Under the pieces are notes generated by a model, which made no database searches, had not been told where the DNA came from, and saw only the letters and a program-made list of their open reading frames with translations. The position numbers were made by a program, and so were the translations under genes. Positions 1-11,400 of a DNA stretch of 64,000 nt are shown here, in pieces. How positions within the stretch are numbered: the first letter of the stretch is position 1; each line of letters begins with the position of its first letter. This stretch comes from Cercis canadensis (lineage: Eukaryota; Streptophyta; Magnoliopsida; Fabales; Fabaceae), in the NCBI GenBank assembly GCA_003255065.1, contig QAOA01001300.1:988844-1052843 (forward strand). Direction: 5' to 3'.

Positions 1-148
1 CTGACCCATATCTACTACACCCAAAAAATCTCCTGCCTGGGTTCTTTTCAGTCCAAGAACTTCGCATGCGGCATGGAAGACCACAATGGCACCACTGGAT
101 GTCTTCACCACAAATTCCAGATGTCTCTCCAACACTGCCGGAAGACAT
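1..148 (-). CDS. GRF-type zinc finger protein, 5' part only
   Basis: Reading leftward from an ATG at 148-146, the frame stays open for 49 codons to the window edge. After about 18 residues of Ser/Gly-rich leader it shows WCHCGLP, then SSWTEKNPGRRFFGC. This is the start of a GRF zinc finger (CxCG, then NPGRRFxxC), which binds one zinc. In plants this finger occurs in many small proteins of unknown function and in some transposon-related proteins; in animals and fungi it occurs in nucleic-acid enzymes. The last zinc ligand and everything downstream lie outside the window, so the gene class cannot be settled. No intron is seen in the visible part. A G-box cluster lies about 190-260 bp upstream of the ATG. 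The domain call is fairly sure; whether this is a cellular gene or one carried by a mobile element is open. Confidence 0.7.
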   Translation of the reverse strand, partial: MSSGSVGETSGICGEDIQWCHCGLPCRMRSSWTEKNPGRRFFGCSRYGS

Positions 149-333
149 TAATCACTTCGACCCAGAGTTCCAAATCTTCAGCAGATTTAAAACCCACAAG
201 GTTCGGGGTTTAATTCTTTCTTCTATCTCTCGAAAAAATGTCTCCTCTAAGTCTCTCTCTAGGGATTTCTCTGAAAATCCCAAAATCAGAAGGCAAATCG
301 GGGAGAGAGAATGATTTCGGTGTTTAATTGACC

Positions 334-411
334 ACGTGCCTCTCACGTGTGCGATTAATCTGAGTTTTAACGGGGATTAGCCATTTAAGCATTTCACGTG
401 CCAAGCACGTG
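334..411. promoter_or_regulatory. Cluster of four palindromic G-boxes (CACGTG)
   Basis: CACGTG occurs at 334-339, 345-350, 395-400 and 406-411. They form two pairs, each with an 11-bp start-to-start spacing (one helical turn), 61 bp apart. The cluster lies about 190-260 bp upstream of the GRF-finger ATG, a normal promoter distance. G-boxes are bound by bZIP and bHLH factors (ABA and light responses are the known examples). The role here is inferred. Confidence 0.5.
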
Positions 412-3035
412 ACACTTTCTGTCTATTTATGGACACCCGTTTGGGGCTTGAAAGTAAAACGCACATTTTCGTAGTTTAATGAGGTATTTCCTACGTTTTT
501 GAAGGATGGAGGGTAAAGTGTAATTGGAACATAGTTGAAGGGAGTTTTTTAGACTTTTTCCAATATTTTTTTTTCAAAAAAAAAAGAACAGAAAGCAGCA
601 TTTCTTCGTCTTTTGACCAAACGCAAGTCTTTTACCAACATTGCTTGGGTTTAGTCAAAATGAGGAAGAAATGTAATCATCATTCATCATCATTCATCAC
701 CATGGCACCAACTCTTGAAAATGGTGTTGCCCAGCCAAGCCCACTATTCTTGGTCGTAAATCGTAATAGATTTCTGTGTGTTCGTAGTGATGAGTTCTTA
801 AGGAAGAATTTGGTAGAAGGGTGAAGAATGGAAACGTTGAAACTTGAAGTGAAAATAACATATTCTAATTTAGTAACAAAAAACAAAAAAAGAAGGGGAA
901 ATAATAGAAATTGGGTGGCTGTCTTTTCATTGAATCGTTTACATTTCATTGATTATAATTGTTTCATATCAAATGAATATGCGATGGAAAAAAAAATAGA
1001 ATGAGAATATAATCTCAAAAGATTTAAACACGAGGTAAACACGTGTGTTCTACTAATATACTAGCTATAATGTTTTGTTTTGTTTTTAAATATTGTGAAT
1101 GGAAGGGTACCATGATAAATTTGAAAATTATAATATATTATCATTCTTCTCTATTTTCACTCCTACTAATGTTTTCTTTATCAAGTACTAACAAGTTATA
1201 AGACTTAAAACATGATCAGATCTCTTCATTTTAATTGCTTTCTTTGTTTTTCATGTTTTTTCCCGCAGTCCCCACCAAATACATGGTTGAAAATTAAACC
1301 ATTGAGTCATGGTTTGTGTAGGATTCAAAGATCTTCCTTGAAAAGCTCCCTTTTCTTTTGGGTCTTCGTCTCTATTTAGGTATTAGAAAGAAAGTTTCTT
1401 TGCTTGGAAGGTTGGTTGGATGCTGATTTGGGTTGACTTATTCTATCCTTTGGACGGTTCAATGTCTTCACTTACTGACACACACTCACCAACCCTACAA
1501 CTTTTCCCAGTTTCTCTTCCCATTTCATATAGCATAGAATTGTGAAGTTTGTGTTCCCACACCCACCAATCCCTCTTTTTCCATGTAACTGTGAATTGCA
1601 GGAACTCACTTCCCCAGAAAGACTTGATGATTGCTAGTTTGGTACATGACTATTATGTCAAACTAGAACTGAGTTCCATTTACTCTATAAAGTGCAGAAA
1701 AATGGGATTTTAGAGATTAAAAGATAGACCAAGGAATGGAATTTTGGCAACTTATATAGTAGCAATTGGCAGCATCTCATCCAGTGACAAAAACAAAGGT
1801 ACTTGACCAATTTAATATCACAAAACCAGCCATATATAGGAAATTAAAAGAAAGGAGAAGAAGAAAAGAGTCAGATTATATTATAATATTAAGAACTCAG
1901 TAGCATATAATGGGTCATGTTTAGTGAAAACTAACAAGAAAGAGAGTTTTAATGGGTCATGCTTTTCTCAGGAATATTGCTAGCCCTGATAATATATATT
2001 TATGCTAATATAGGCCGACAATTTCGCTAAAATTAACACTATTTATCCAGTTGTGTTTGTTCCAAATAAGGAGTTGTTAGAATCTTAAAAGGTAAATTAA
2101 ATTAGAACATTACGAGACGGTAAGTGAATTGGTAAAAGAATGTAATGAATGGACCACTACAGGTATTGAAAATGCTATTTCTAGCCTCAGATTTGCCATA
2201 GTAGAAAACCCACCACTTCAACCTTCTCTTTCTTACCAAACTCTTCCATGAGATCCCTTCACCAATATAAGCTTGATTATACATAAGCAATAATAATTTA
2301 AGTTTATCCTATATTTTTGAATGATATATCAAATTCAACAAGTTTCAAATTTGATCGGTTTTCTTTTCTTTTTTTATGAGAAAAATTTAATCATTTTTAT
2401 TGATTGTCGAAAAATCGATAGAAACATGAAATTGTAAACCTCTAGAATCTAGACAATACATTTTCACTCACAAATATCCCAAACAAGCAATTAATCGAAT
2501 TGAAATAACTTATTAATATTACCATTGCACTAGAAACGAAATTCAACTTGGATTCAAGTTTACAGCTCAACTGAAATTTAAATTTGTAATATTTGTCTTG
2601 AAATCAATCATAAATACGTTAATGTCTGGCTAAGTTTGGACGGCGTTATGGCTATATTTGTGCCAAACATAATTAAAATGTACAGATTTTTGTAAGCTCA
2701 ATAATGCATTGTCAATATACATGAATTTTAAATTAGATGCAGGATTTAGATAAATTGAATATGAGTCATGTGAATTGATCCATATTGATTTTGTGGAGGT
2801 GATTGAGTAGGGAGTGAATCCAACACAAAAATAAAGGGGTGATTTGAGGTCATGCATACGTGAGTGGCTATAATACACATACATGTGAGTCATTTCTATT
2901 CTATTCTATTATATTAGGTAGAAAAATGAATGAAAAACTGTGACACAAGTCAAGTTAAATGTAGAAGAGATTATGACAATTACAAGTTGATTTTGTAGTC
3001 ACAAAATTAGGTGAGTCCGGTGGCAAATTTTCCCT
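412..3035. other. Intergenic spacer upstream of CCR
   Basis: No gene is supported. The open frames here are short, AT-rich and resemble nothing I recognise. One ACCAACC motif (AC-element type, bound by MYB factors of the lignin pathway) lies at 1488-1494, about 1.5 kb upstream of the CCR TATA box. A single CACGTG is at 1040-1045. Confidence 0.5.
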
Positions 3036-3042
3036 TATAAAA
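3036..3042 (+). promoter_or_regulatory. TATA box of the CCR gene
   Basis: TATAAAA lies 141 bp upstream of the CCR start codon. A pyrimidine-rich leader follows it. Position and sequence fit a plant core promoter. Confidence 0.55.
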
Positions 3043-3182
3043 GCTATCCCTTGCCACCAGTTGCTTTGTGCCACTCAGCTTCTTCCACTCTCAAAAGCAC
3101 GCGACGTTTCTTTGTCCTCTTTTTCTCTCTATAGTTATACTCTATCTCAACGTTTCTTTTCTCAAAAGGAATCCAATTGAAG

Positions 3183-6100
3183 ATGCCTGCTGCTGACACT
3201 TCATCAGGTTCCGGCCAAACCGTGTGTGTCACCGGCGCCGGCGGCTTCATCGCCTCCTGGATTGTGAAGCTTCTCTTAGAGAAAGGCTACACTGTCAGAG
3301 GAACCGTGCGAAACCCAGGCATGCAACCTCGTCTTATGTTAAAAGCTCTAAACTTTTTGTTTGTAATATGTTTAAACCTCTTAAATTTTTCTTTTTTTTA
3401 ACGTTGTTTAGCTGCAATTTTTTATATTAACGATGTGGGTGTGCATGGATTTTGGATACCAGATGATCCAAAGAATGGGCACTTGAAAGAGTTGGAAGGA
3501 GCAAAGGAGAGGTTAACTCTGCATAAAGTTGATCTTCTTGATTTTGAGTCTGTTAAGGCTGTCATTAACGGTTGCGATGGTGTATTCCACACTGCATCTC
3601 CGGTCACTGACAACCCAGTGAGTTTTTTTTTTAAAAAAAAATTCTGATCAAAATTTTCTCTCTGTTTTCCCGTTTGGATTTCGAGAAATTAAAGTGCTAG
3701 AAAATGGAAGCGAAAGAAGGAAAATAGGAAAGACAACATTGTTGGGTGTGGGTCCCACCACTTATGTGAAGCGCTCTGGCGGTGCAAGACACTTATAATG
3801 TGTAATTTTCGTGGCGGATAAAGTGTCACCTACCCCCACCCAGAAAATCAGGAAACAAATCCTCTAATATTACACAAAAGAGATTTTTTTTTTTTTTTTG
3901 GAATTATGAGATAAATAGTAATTAAGGTAATTTCTTTGATCACAGGAAGAGATGGTGGAGCCAGCAGTTAATGGCACCAAGAATGTGATTATAACAGCTG
4001 CAGAAGCAAAAGTGCGAAGAGTGGTGTTCACTTCATCTATTGGTGCAGTCTATATGGACCCCAATAGGAGCACCGATGAGGTGGTTGATGAGTCTTGTTG
4101 GAGTGATTTGGAATATTGCAAGAACACAAAGGTTTAATTTTTTGCTACTCAATACACTATAATGCCTGTTAACAAGTTACCTCTTTTGTTGGCTACATTT
4201 CAATGACTTCCCAAATAGCTTAAACAGGATAACGCAACCCTTTGACATAGACTTTAATGCAATGAATTAGATGAGAATCTTATTGTCTGGTGATAAATGG
4301 TTAATTTGATGTAATGAGGGATGAATTTATTGCAGAATTGGTATTGCTACGGGAAGGCTGTGGCTGAGCAAGCAGCATGGGATGTGGCAAAAGAGAAAGG
4401 GGTGGACTTGGTAGTGGTGAACCCAGTTTTGGTTCTTGGACCGTTGCTTCAACCCACCATCAATGCGAGCACAATTCACATCCTCAAGTACCTCACTGGC
4501 TCTGCTAAGACATATGCAAATGCCACTCAAGCTTATGTGCACGTAAGGGATGTGGCATTAGCCCACATATTTGTTTATGAGACACCATCTGCATCTGGTA
4601 GATACTTGTGCGCTGAGAGTTCATTGCACCGTGGAGAGCTGGTTGAAATTCTGGCCAAGTATTTCCCAGAGTATCCAACTCCTACCAAGTAAGTCATTTA
4701 TTATGGTTGCTAATTTTGTTATGATTAATTAATGAAACATAATACAAAGATTTAAGACTTGAAGCAATTCATTGGTGGGGTAGGTGGTGACCATAACTTC
4801 TGAATGACTGTTTTTGACGAGACATGAGTTCCTGCAAAATACCTATTCGTTGTTTGGCACATTATGATTGGAATTCCCCTCCCTTCATCCAAAATGAATG
4901 CTATAAAGAATAAACATGCATTGACGGATAGAATGATAGGTTACCAGAAATGAGTTATGTTGCTTAATTTCTCCAAGAGTACACTTGAAAATATTTCTTA
5001 AATAGATGAACTAATAACATCAACCAAACCACTCATTTCTAGTCCACAAAACACACATCACTAGTGATTGAGACCTGTAATATGCAATATTGATGCTAAG
5101 ACTCATTAGAGAGTCATAGCTCACCAGCGTTTGACATATATGGGAGAAGCAAAACGTAATACGTAGTTAGGAAAAAAGGGGGAAAAATTGAGTTCCACAT
5201 TCTTGTAATTGATGGAAGCAAGATTGGGAGAGATTCTTTTATTTCCTTACTTAGAGGAAATTAAAAACTAGCCAGGGATAACATTGGAATATGCGGATCC
5301 CATTGGGTTGTTGGAAAATGACTTATTTCTTGCTTCCCAGTTCCTAATTTGCATCTTTGGAGCAAAATCTGACTTTTGTGGTTTATGTTACTAAAGATGT
5401 ATATGAAATGGTAGGTGAATTCATTACACACCATGAATGAGAATTTCTTTGATTTTAATGTTCTGGATCTTATGATGACCAATCATTATTCATGAACAGA
5501 AATGGTGTTTGCATGTTTAATTAGTACAGGGATTCAGGTGTAGAGGAAATATGAATTTATCGATGCAAATAACATTACTCCTTTGTCTTGTTGGGGTGGG
5601 GAAATATCAAAGTATGAAATTTGGTGGAGATGGTAATGATTGTGAATAATATGTAGAAAGGTGGGGACCACGGATTTATTAGGTCTACCAAATTTGACTT
5701 GTTTATGTGATCTACCGAAAGGTGAAAGAAATTGATATATATCAGCATATAAGTTGGGTGTGAATTAGTGGAGCTTAGAGCTCCTTACCCAACCCAATGT
5801 CCTTGTCACTCATCTTTAACCAACCTCATTCCATTATTATGAGGGCATGCATGAATAATTTCAGCATATAAGTTGGGTGTGAATTAGTGGAGCTGAGTTC
5901 CTTACCCAACCCAATGTCCTTGTCACTCATCTTTTACCAACCTCGTTCCATTATTATGAGGGCATGCATGAATAATTTCAGTAAAGAATGGTAAAGTAAA
6001 CTGCTTTTATGCTTACGATTTACCGAGAACAATATCTTATTTGTGCGTTGCTTTGAGATAAGTTGATAGGTAAGTTAAAATCGATTTCTTTCGGACAATG

Positions 6101-6376
6101 ATTGGAAACGATGGTTTAGCATTAATTATTTATTGTGAGCATGCCTTTCACTTTCACAAACTCAAAAGTTAACATAATATTTACGCATGCAGATGTTCAG
6201 ATGAAAAGAATCCAAGAGCAAAGCCCTACATCTTCTCAAATCAAAAGCTAAAAGATTTGGGCTTGGAATTTACCCCCGTCAAGCAGTGCGTATACGACAC
6301 CGTCAAGAGTCTGCAGGAGAAAGGCCACCTTGCTGTTTCTCCAAAGCAACAAGAATCTGTTAAAATTAAATCCTAA
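3183..6376 (+). CDS. CCR: Cinnamoyl-CoA reductase, five exons
   Basis: The protein reduces hydroxycinnamoyl-CoA esters to aldehydes with NADPH, the first committed step of monolignol (lignin) synthesis, in the cytosol. Exons: 3183-3318, 3463-3617, 3946-4131, 4336-4688, 6193-6376, giving 337 residues, the usual family length. The N-terminus has the Rossmann motif GAGGFIASW. The catalytic signature NWYCYGK is intact and starts exon 4. The HILK segment and the Arg of SASGRYL match the His/Lys/Arg set that marks true CCRs rather than CCR-like proteins. Intron 1 uses a GC donor (CAG|GCATGC) and intron 2 carries an ACCTACC motif. Intron 4 is 1.5 kb and contains a tandem repeat. The ATG at 3183 is the first one after the TATA box that gives the conserved N-terminus. 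It is convergent with the NRAMP gene. The identity is sure; whether it acts in development (CCR1 type) or defence (CCR2 type) is not decided by sequence alone. Confidence 0.95.
5743..5978. repeat. Tandem repeat, two ~119-bp units, in CCR intron 4
   Basis: Unit 1 is 5743-5861 and unit 2 is 5862 to about 5978. They differ by a few substitutions and a 3-bp length change, and no N lies between them, so this looks like a true tandem duplication. Each unit contains ACCAACC (5819-5825 and 5936-5942), an AC-element-type MYB site. Confidence 0.85.
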
Positions 6377-8402
6377 TTAATGCAATTAGTTAGAAAGTTA
6401 AATTCAGGATAAAGAAGAAGCAGTTTGTACATGTAACAATCTGGGTTCATATAAATTATAGAAAATCCTTCTTATAAAAAAAAAAAAATTATAGAAAGTC
6501 CTGATATTGAAATATAACGATGATGGGAATTTTCAGGAGCCAATTTGTTCTCCGTTTGAACTTAGTAATATTAATGTTTTCTTTGTATTATATCCATCTT
6601 TTAATTTGTCATTCTTCAAGTTGTTCCTTTTCTTTTTTCTTTTAATTTTTGGCTAAGCCTTATTTGATTCATATAAGATGTGAATATTCCAAATATTGAC
6701 ATGATGTAGGTTGTAGGACAAAAAAACTTTTAACTCCTTGAAAAATTAATATTGATGTAATTTTAACTAACATCACTAGTTGATTAATCAACATGGGTCG
6801 CATCAAGAATGGCCATATAGAAGTTTTCTTGAATTTGAATTAAGTGATTTTGATTATGTCATATTATGTAAGTGAAAGTCAGCAAGTGAAGTGTTCATCT
6901 TTGAAAAATGGTAGCCAAGAGTTATCAGAACTTGTGGCAACTAGTTCTACCACAAGAAAATTCCATTCATTGGAATTTGCCGTTTTCTTGTGTTAAAATA
7001 ACTTGGCACACACATGATGAGCAAATTGTAGAATTAGTGGGTTATACAGCTCTAGTGTATGCCAACGATGCTTCTTCTCATTTTGTACCTTAGTGAATGA
7101 TATATAACGTTTTTAAAATGTTGTTCTGTCATCAAATTGCTTTCAGAAAGTAACTTGGTTAGCTGCGTCAAGTGTGAACCAGAAGCTATAATTATAGGAG
7201 GAAATTGGCAAATCAAATTAGTCCTCAGTAACATGAAGTACAAGAAACCAAGTTTGAGTATTTGATTTTTATACAGCCAAGCAAACCCTTCAGAATTGGC
7301 AGCAAGGGAAAATGTCTAATATATGTATTTTCTCATATCACCATTGTTCAGTCTTGGAAGATAAGTAGGAGAACAATAAGATTGACTTTTGGTTGTGGTG
7401 TTTCAGAAAGGGGCTTCCAATTGAGAAATACTATGAATATGATACTACTCTTATATTTATAACTACGCACAATTAAATGGATGCTCAATATTTATAAACT
7501 CAAATAAAATTATCTATATAGTTGTCAATGATTATGAGCCAGAGAAAAAGGTAAACTTTTTTTCTTTTTTTATTTATAAAATACAATTTTTTTGAAAGTG
7601 GGAAAGAAGATCAGAAAATGTATTATCTACTGCTAAATCAACAAGGGCCCAGAAGGGGACCAAAAATATTGATTTAAACACACTCTGTTTAATTTTTTTT
7701 GTTTGGGTTAAAACTCAAGTGTGTTTCATTAATGGCATTGGGGTGGAGATTTGGTGAGTATCCGAAATGGTGGTTTCTAGAGTGGGACTGGGAAGTAGAG
7801 CACTATCAAGTAGAGATTCAAAAAAGTTGAACTTGGCCTTCCTTGGTATCTAGTTTTGTCCTTGTTTCTGTCACCTAATAGTAATGGATCCATAGAGCAG
7901 GTAAAACAGATGAAGCATGGACGAAAAAGATAGGATAAACATATGAGATGCACTATCATGTATTTCTTTATATTATCTTTTGAGAAAAAGCAAATTTATG
8001 TTATTAGTAGAGGGTTGTCTTCATTGGCCAGCACCCACATTCTCAAAAGATTTTTTATGCCTAAAAATGTGAAAGATTTGGTATCTCTTCTTTCACCCTA
8101 CTTTTTTATTACATCAAATATTGGTTTCATGCTTTTAATCTTCCTTTTCTCTCTTCATATGCCGAAGGGTCTATTATCCAGCTATATTTTAGGTGTGAGC
8201 AATTTGCTATGAGTGAGAATGAGAAAGAACGATGGAGAAAAGGACAGAAGCATCCACCTCAATTCCAAAAAAGCTATAGCAAAGAGATATTTATCTTTTA
8301 CATAATTGTGTGTTTCTATTCTCTATATTCTATAAATTAACAGAAAAGGGGATTTTATTTATGTAACACTTAACGAAAATCTATGTTGCTGGCATATTTT
8401 TG
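6377..8402. other. Spacer between convergent CCR and NRAMP genes
   Basis: This contains the 3' untranslated regions of both genes. No further coding region, RNA gene or structured repeat is recognisable. The open frames are short and lack domain-like content. Confidence 0.5.
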
Positions 8403-11400
8403 TCAGTCAATACCAGATGTGTTACTTCTTTGAGGCAGTTGCATGCTTACTATGTCTTCTCTTGGGAGGCAATAAATTGATTCATTGCCTTGTTCATTTG
8501 TCATTTGCCGACTTTCAGGTGTTGTTAGTGCCAAAAGGATTTTAGCCTCTCTGTTTTTGCGAATCACCAGATAAGCAATACCAGCCAAGTATACAGCCAC
8601 ACCTGAAAATCCTAAGATCCCCAGAAACACCTTACCCACCACCTCTACGTGGCTATGAAGCAGCAACTTCACGAAGTTCGTCAGTAAATAATATATATTT
8701 ATGGCCATGATCAGGGAACCAATGATCCAAGTTACAGCTGAAATCTGCAATACAACAATTTTAAGTGAATGTAATATTAGACAAGATAGACAACAATTAA
8801 TCTTCCTCGTACATATTAGCTTTGGTTCATCTAGCAATACCATGTTTTTTGCAAATTGCATCTTGTCAAAGATATTTACCGTTTTAGAGTTGGCATATGC
8901 TCCCATCTTGGTTTTGCTGCTAGTGAACTTGAGGAGTGGAATCAAAGCAAAAGGAAGCTCAAATGATAAAATCATCTGTTCAGCAGGAAACAATGAAAAG
9001 CTTCAGCAAAAACTATATCAGAGACTGAAAGATAATTTTCAATACTTTGAACATGTTGAAGGCTAATGTCATGCCCTCTTCTCAGCAGTAAATCATGCAC
9101 TAGATGCAAATGCAATATAGTCATCAAAACCCTTCTCCCTTGGGCGCTTGCTATCACTGACATATGAAGAAACAGGTTCTAGGAGATACTAACAAAAATG
9201 ATCACCAAATCATTTGCATGTCAAGGATAAATAATACTGTTATTTTCTATTTAACATGAGTTACATACGAAAGAGAAACTTGCAATAACTTCAAGCATGC
9301 TAATCTACACAAATCAGTGACTTGAATGCTGACATATTTCTGAGTATGCATTATAGAATATTTTATGATGAAAAATGTAGAAATTTGAAAGAATTGAGTA
9401 GCAAGGACATCTTACAGATGCAATAATAATTAGCCTCCCAGCCCCAGCAGAGCCACCAATGACTGCAACAATCAAACTAGGGACTATGGCTAAGCATCGC
9501 GTTAAAAGGTTACGAATCCATGGCTGTAATCTTAAGTCAAGAAATCCCTGAAAGAAATGAAATAATGNAGAATTGAGTAGCAAGGACATCTCACAGATGC
9601 AATAATAATTAGCCTCCCAGCCCCAGCAGAGCCACCAATGACTGCAACAATCAAACTAGGGACTATGGCTAAGCATCGCGTTAAAAGGTTACGAATCCAT
9701 GGCTGTAATCTTAAGTCAAGAAATCCCTGAAAGAAATGAAATAATGGGGAAAGAAATGTCAGAAAGAGCAGAAAATGACCAATGCTTCAATCAGTGTGAT
9801 CATTATGTGAGTCAACAAACTGGTAACTAAGATAATTGTTAACTTAAAGCTCATCTAGGAAATAGGAAGCATTTGAGTAACATTGGAGCTATTAGAGGAT
9901 ATGGATGGTTTATAAATGTGTAAGTTCTCACACATGATGGCTGGCTTCACAATTTACTTAGAAACCAGAAATTACAGTACCATTAATAATTCATGCATTT
10001 AATAAAAAATCACACAAGGCTATATCATATCAACACCAAGAGTAATTATGATTGTCATTTGTCATATGATAAGATGAAGTATTAAGTTGTATACCTGCAT
10101 GACATACTGCCCTGCATATGTTCCTGTTATAGTAGAACTTTGTCCTGATGCGAGCAAAGCGATTCCAAACAGTTTTGAACTCCATTTCCCCAAGACATTC
10201 TGAGTATAATATATATTAACTATCATCAATTATCTTCATCAGGACACATACCAATATAAATAATAATTGAATTTAAGGATTTTGTTGGCATCTGTAAGAA
10301 ACCTAATGCTATGATTTACACAGGAACATAAATGACAATCTCGAGATTTTGCTTACTCTTAGTAAGAAGGACGCTTTGTTCAGGTCCAAATCCTGACAGC
10401 TCTCCTGATCTTGTGCATTCAAATTTGAAGAATCGCAAACTGCACCACTTACGGAAATAACAGAAACATTTATGAGGAAGGCCACCATAAGAGCAAAGGC
10501 ACTTTCTATCAGGTAAAATCTGCAAGCTTCCTGGCAAACAAAAGTGATGTCAGATGCTGCTTGACCACATTGTCTGAATCTTAACTTTGAAAATCATATA
10601 ACAATAAAACAGACAAAATGGCTTCTACATTACTTATCAAATCATCAAATATGCACAGTTTACACAACAATATACCAAGATGGACAATCGCTAGCCAAAA
10701 AGCCACATGCTACAACATGACAACTCAAATTTAAGCCAATAAAATATTTGCATTTAAACCAGACATAAAAGGATATTAATATCTACATAATCACGTTGCA
10801 GAAACAGAGTTCACAAATTGACATAGGAGAGTTAGAGTCACAGTATTAATAATGGTATTGATGAAGAATCCGCAGCAAATAGGAATTTATTAAATATCCA
10901 TGGATTTTAAAATCGATGAACTAATTAGTCTAACAACTTCAGAACTTGAAGCAAAGCTGGAAAGTGAAATAGGAATTAAATGTTTACTTTAATTCCACGA
11001 ACTGATCGTGGTATCTTCCTGGAAAGCACCAGTGCTGAGTGGAGGAAGAGATTGTGCCTGGACCAAACATATGAAGAATCTTGCATATGAGAATACATCT
11101 TATATGGAAATACAAATAAGTGACTGCAGAAGACATAAGGGACCTACGGCATAACCATAGCTCCAAGGAGTGAAATAGCAAGACCAATAGCACCACTCCC
11201 TTTAAGTTGTGGCACAAAAAGACCCTTCAGAACTTCTTTGGAATCAGGCTTTGCATACCCAAGCTCAACAAGAAAGCATGCAGCAATTGTAAATACGAGA
11301 AATGCAATCAAAAATTCAAGTTTCCTGACCTGTTCAACAACAACAAAGGGTTCATCTTGCTTTCATACATATATGCTTAGGATATAAAATTCTCTATGAA

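Noticed and set aside
66-314. 82-codon plus-strand frame at the left edge
   Set aside because: It lies opposite the GRF zinc-finger frame, whose cysteine pattern is clear on the minus strand.
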